Assembly: GCF_013337115.1 (NCBI RefSeq)
Contig: NZ_SGWE01000004.1
Location: 2,239,501 to 2,303,500, forward strand
DNA: 64,000 bases
Direction: 5' to 3'
Source of the DNA: Deinococcus sp. JMULE3
GTDB taxonomy: Bacteria > Deinococcota > Deinococci > Deinococcales > Deinococcaceae
In this document: positions 61,267 through 64,000 of the stretch, piece by piece
How the letters are laid out: every line of letters begins with the position of its first letter
How positions within the stretch are numbered: the first letter of the stretch is position 1
Translations under genes and position numbers: made by a program
The notes under the pieces: model-generated
The model's input: the letters and a program-made list of their open reading frames with translations, nothing else
What the model was told of the DNA's origin: nothing
Databases searched by the model: none

Positions 61267-61556
61267 GGGACACCTGCGCTCGCCGCGCCATGGCGCGCGA
61301 GTGGACGGGAGGACACCGGCGGAAGAGGGGCCGGCAGCGGGGCCTCGGGGCTGAGGCACTGGGGTGAGGATGTGCCGCGCACTGTACGGAGTGTTCAGGC
61401 TCACACTTGTGATTCAGGCACGGTCCCTGAAGCCGACTGGTGGCGCGATGCAGATTTTTCTTCTCTCAGGAAAGCGAAATCGCGGAATCTTGAACTGACC
61501 ATCCGGTCCGGGTCGTTCAGGCTCCAGAACGATTCAGAAAGCGGGCCTGACACGAA
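61267..61556 (-). promoter_or_regulatory. Divergent regulatory region of the galactan locus
   Basis: About 290 bp. On the minus strand TACAGT (61381-61386) is a candidate -10 for GH42, leaving a leader of about 110 nt. The perfect palindrome TCACACTTGTGA (61401-61412) lies upstream of it and may be an activator or operator site. No ORF is supported. Confidence 0.5.
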
Positions 61557-61572
61557 ATGTTAGCCTTAACAT
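61557..61572 (+). promoter_or_regulatory. LacI-type operator overlapping the leaderless promoter
   Basis: ATGTTA-GCCT-TAACAT is a perfect inverted repeat that directly abuts ATG 61573. The -10 box TAGCCT (61561-61566) is inside it and 6 nt before the start codon, so repressor binding would block RNA polymerase completely. Confidence 0.8.
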
Positions 61573-62652
61573 ATGACTGATCACCCCGAACGCCGCGTGC
61601 CCACCCTGATGGACGTCGCCGACCGCGCCGGGGTGTCCGCGCAGACCGTCTCCCGCGTCGTGAACGGCCAGGGACCCGTCGCCGCCCGCACCCGCGCCCG
61701 CGTCATGGACGCCATCGGCGAACTGAACTACGTCCCCAACCGCCTCGCGCGCGGACTGGCCCGGCAGCGCAGCCTCTCGATCGGGTTCGCCACGAACGAC
61801 ATCTCCCTGCACGCCCCCTCGCAACTCGCGTCCGCCATCGAGGGCGCCGCCCGGCAGGCCGGGTACAGCCTGATCGTCACGATCGTCGCCGGGTACGGCC
61901 TCGCGCCCGTCACGCACGCCCTGCGCGCCCTGCGCGAACGACAGGTGGACGGCGCGCTGATCAACGCCTCCCTGTCCCCAGGCGACGCGCACGAGATCAC
62001 CGCGCGCTTCCCGGACCTCCCCTGCGTGTTCATGGACGTCCCCCCCAGCGCCGACGTGCCCGGCGCGCTGCTCGATCAGGCGCTCGGCGCGCGCCTCGGC
62101 GCGGACCACCTGCTGAACCTGGGCCACACCCGCATCGCCTGCATCGACGCCCCACAGGGCGCCGTGGCCGAACAGGCCCGCCTGCGCGGCTGGGAGGACA
62201 CCCTCGCCGCGCGCGGCCTGAACCTCGTCGCCCGCGCGCCCGGCGACTGGAGTCCCGCCAGCGGCTACGCCGCCACCCAGACCCTCCTGGCAGGCGGCGT
62301 GCCGTTCACGGCCCTGCTCGTCGCGAACGACCAGATGGCCGTCGGCGCACTGCGCGCCCTGTGGGAACGCGGCGTGAACGTCCCGGCGGACGTATCCGTC
62401 GTCGGCTACGACGACACCGCCGAGAGCGCCCTGCTCATCCCGCCCCTGACGACCGTCCGGCAGGACTTCCCGCTGCTGGGCCGCCGCGCCTTCGCACACC
62501 TGCACGCCCTGCTGCGCGGCGAGGACCACCCCCCGACCCTCAGCACCCCGCACCTCGTCGTGCGGGCCAGCACCGCCCCGCCCCCCGGCCCGGAACGGCA
62601 GGACGTGCAGGCCGCGCTGCGCACCCTGATGGACGCCCTGACCCGGAACTGA
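61573..62652 (+). CDS. LacI family transcriptional regulator of galactan utilisation
   Basis: 359 residues. The LacI HTH is PTLMDVADRAGVSAQTVSRV (10-29), the hinge includes YVPNRLARGLA, and the periplasmic-binding-protein-like core has GFATNDI..., VFMDVPPSAD and VVGYDDTAESALLIPPLTTV. It is divergent from GH42-GH53-binding protein and likely represses them until galactose oligomers bind. The operator at 61557-61572 indicates autoregulation. The TGA stop is the left flank of repeat C4. Confidence 0.93.
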   Translation: MTDHPERRVPTLMDVADRAGVSAQTVSRVVNGQGPVAARTRARVMDAIGELNYVPNRLARGLARQRSLSIGFATNDISLHAPSQLASAIEGAARQAGYSLIVTIVAGYGLAPVTHALRALRERQVDGALINASLSPGDAHEITARFPDLPCVFMDVPPSADVPGALLDQALGARLGADHLLNLGHTRIACIDAPQGAVAEQARLRGWEDTLAARGLNLVARAPGDWSPASGYAATQTLLAGGVPFTALLVANDQMAVGALRALWERGVNVPADVSVVGYDDTAESALLIPPLTTVRQDFPLLGRRAFAHLHALLRGEDHPPTLSTPHLVVRASTAPPPGPERQDVQAALRTLMDALTRN

Positions 62653-62787
62653 CAGCGGTTTCCAGTTCCATTGAAGGGCCAACGGCACGCCCCTGGGCTC
62701 CACTTCCAACCGCTGATGTTGACGGCTTCTCGCTCTGCTCGGCTCAGAGGTATTGAGGGATTTGCTCAACACCTCTGAACACCGCTG
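62653..62787. repeat. MITE-like repeat C4 (135 bp)
   Basis: CAGCGGTTTCCAGTTCCATT... to ...AACACCGCTG, flanked by TGA at 62650-62652 (stop codon) and 62788-62790. Near-identical to C2 in its left 70 bp. Confidence 0.87.
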
Positions 62788-62793
62788 TGAGGA

Positions 62794-63219
62794 TCAGCGG
62801 CGGTTCGTCTTCCCGAACAGGCCGTCCACAGGCGCTGGGGTCACCGCCTGCCCGATCACGTCCAGGATCTCCGCGAGGGTCAGGGTGAACACGCCCGCCT
62901 CGCCCCGGTCGGCCGCCTCACGCCACTGGCGGTAACCGCCCTCGTCGTTGGGCAGGGGAGCGTTCACCTGGATCAGCTCCAGCACGCTGGCGCGCAGGGC
63001 GTCCACTGTGACTGGCGCGTGACCCAGTTCCATCTGCACGCCACCCGGCAGGTGGGAGTTGCCCAGCCGCAGCCCGTCCAGCGCCACGTGCAGCACCACG
63101 CCGCTCGGTTCGTCGTCGCGGCGCAGGATCAGTACGGTGCTCGTGTCCTCGCCGGGGCGGGTGCGGTACGTCCAGCGCTGACCGGCCTGAAAGTCGATCT
63201 GAACATCAGGAGTCGTCAT
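62794..63219 (-). CDS. Hypothetical protein, 141 aa
   Basis: Soluble protein with an N-terminal beta-rich half (VQIDFQAGQRWTYRTRPGED, TVLILRRDDEPSGVVLHVAL, GGVQMELGHAPVTVDALRA) and a helical C-terminal half (GEAGVFTLTLAEILDVIGQ). No family recognised. TACGCT is 7 nt before ATG 63219 (leaderless). It is convergent with the LacI gene, with repeat C4 between them. Confidence 0.75.
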   Translation of the reverse strand: MTTPDVQIDFQAGQRWTYRTRPGEDTSTVLILRRDDEPSGVVLHVALDGLRLGNSHLPGGVQMELGHAPVTVDALRASVLELIQVNAPLPNDEGGYRQWREAADRGEAGVFTLTLAEILDVIGQAVTPAPVDGLFGKTNRR

Positions 63220-63350
63220 GGGACGCAGCGTACCGGGATGTTCCCGCAGGTCACCTCGCCCGAATGGCGCAGCGGCGGGTACGCCCACTGGCCTGCACGC
63301 CGTTCAGATTCGCGGGCGACCCCGGCGCGCGGCAGGCATAATCGCGGGCG

Positions 63351-64000
63351 ATGACCATTCTGGTGACGGGCGCGACCGGGTTCCTGGGCGGGGTGACGGC
63401 CCGTGAACTCGCGCGGGCCGGGCATGCCGTGACGGGCCTGGGCCGCGACTTGAAGAAGGGCGCGGCGCTGGAGCGGGACGGCGTGCGTTTCGTGGCGGCC
63501 GACCTGCGCGGCGCAGACTGGGACGCCCTGCTGGACGGGGTGGAGGGCGTGGTGCACGCGGCGGCCCGCTCGACCCTGTGGGGGCACGCGCAGGACTTCC
63601 ACGCGGACAACGTGGCCCCCAGCGCCGCGCTGGCCCGGGCGTGCGCGCGGCGGGGCGTGCGGCTGGTGCACGTCAGCACGCCCAGCGTGTACAACGCGAC
63701 CGGCTACACGCAGGCGGTGCGCGAGGATACCCCGGTCGGCCCGCGCTTCGACAGCCTGTACGCCCGCAGCAAATGGCAGGCGGAACAGGCGGTGCGCGCC
63801 GCGCTGCCCGACGTGACGATCCTGCGCCCACGCGGCATCTACGGCGTGGGGGACACCAGCATCGTGCCCCGGCTGGCCGCCGCGCTGCGTGCCGGTCGCC
63901 TGCCGCGCCTGACGGGCAGCGAGGTCTGGACGGACCTGACCGACGTGCGCAACGTCGCCCACGCGATCACGCTGGCCCTGACCCGCCCCGCGTCCGGCGT
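63351..64000 (+). CDS. NAD-dependent epimerase/dehydratase (partial)
   Basis: At least 216 residues, cut off by the window edge. The Rossmann motif is VTGATGFLGGVTAREL (5-20), the SDR Ser/Tyr/Lys region is STPSVYNATGYTQAV... then YARSKWQAEQAVR, and ILRPRGIYGVGD follows. Extended SDR of the 3-beta-HSD/NAD-epimerase type; the substrate is unknown. CATAAT about 8 nt before ATG 63351 is a possible leaderless -10. Confidence 0.88.
   Translation, partial: MTILVTGATGFLGGVTARELARAGHAVTGLGRDLKKGAALERDGVRFVAADLRGADWDALLDGVEGVVHAAARSTLWGHAQDFHADNVAPSAALARACARRGVRLVHVSTPSVYNATGYTQAVREDTPVGPRFDSLYARSKWQAEQAVRAALPDVTILRPRGIYGVGDTSIVPRLAAALRAGRLPRLTGSEVWTDLTDVRNVAHAITLALTRPASG

Overview
The window looks like a chromosomal segment of a Deinococcus species. 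It is GC-rich throughout. It carries a three-domain CTC-type L25, an HRDC-fused protein, an AlkA2-type glycosylase and an EF-P with Arg32. Many genes have a TANNNT -10 box only 6-8 nt before the start codon, the leaderless arrangement typical of Deinococcus. There are no rRNA or tRNA genes, no CRISPR array, and no complete transposase or phage module. Most genes are housekeeping or metabolic.

Layout. 1-5 kb: rdgB, a DUF1440-type membrane protein, sufE, a sulfurtransferase, a GNAT enzyme and rpmI-rplT. 5-7 kb: an autoregulated operon of two small membrane proteins and an XRE regulator, a cluster of small repeats, and a frameshifted GntR regulator. 7-12 kb: moaA, a DUF485-actP acetate uptake pair and an MFS transporter. 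12-18 kb: a TPR protein with a degenerate GGDEF domain, a GNAT gene and an XRE-cupin regulator divergent from acs, and a frameshifted methyltransferase. 18-22 kb: accB-accC, efp and the L25 gene. 22-27 kb: secreted, peptidase, reductase and ATP-grasp genes. 27-31 kb: a 1161-residue lipoprotein of about ten Ig-like repeats. 31-36 kb: a suf operon (sufC-X-sufB-Y-sufD) interrupted by two membrane-anchored proteins of unknown function. 36-40 kb: an ExbB/ExbD pair followed by a long A/P/T-rich anchored protein and a secreted protein. 40-49 kb: coaX, a cytosolic BtuF-like protein, DinB, a VWA protein, the HRDC protein and a catalase-fold protein. 49-52 kb: btuFCD behind a cobalamin riboswitch, with a 2Fe-2S ferredoxin downstream. 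52-56.5 kb: a sterol desaturase-family protein, plsC, an SDR protein, xseB, a flavin reductase-family protein and alkA. 56.5-62.7 kb: a galactan-utilisation locus (sugar-binding protein, GH53, GH42 and a divergent LacI regulator) without permeases. The window ends in an NAD-dependent epimerase.

The most striking feature is a set of small non-coding repeats. Families A (about 168-188 bp), B (mostly 132 bp) and C (about 135 bp) have terminal inverted repeats, and the intact copies are flanked by a duplicated 3-bp TNA, so they behave like MITEs. Because TGA and TAA fit TNA, several copies sit exactly at a gene's stop codon and simply duplicate it. One copy landed in an ATGA start and rebuilt that start at its far end, leaving the old leaderless promoter driving a 46-codon upstream ORF that overlaps the gene's start codon. 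A fourth family (D, GGGAGTGGG-rich) supplies the last codons and TAG stops of several genes.

Functional themes: acetate uptake and activation (actP, acs), Fe-S cluster assembly (sufE, sufCBD), fatty-acid synthesis (accB, accC), cobalamin uptake, galactan degradation, and base-excision or nucleotide-pool repair (rdgB, alkA, xseB). Two 1-nt frameshifts may be real lesions or assembly errors.
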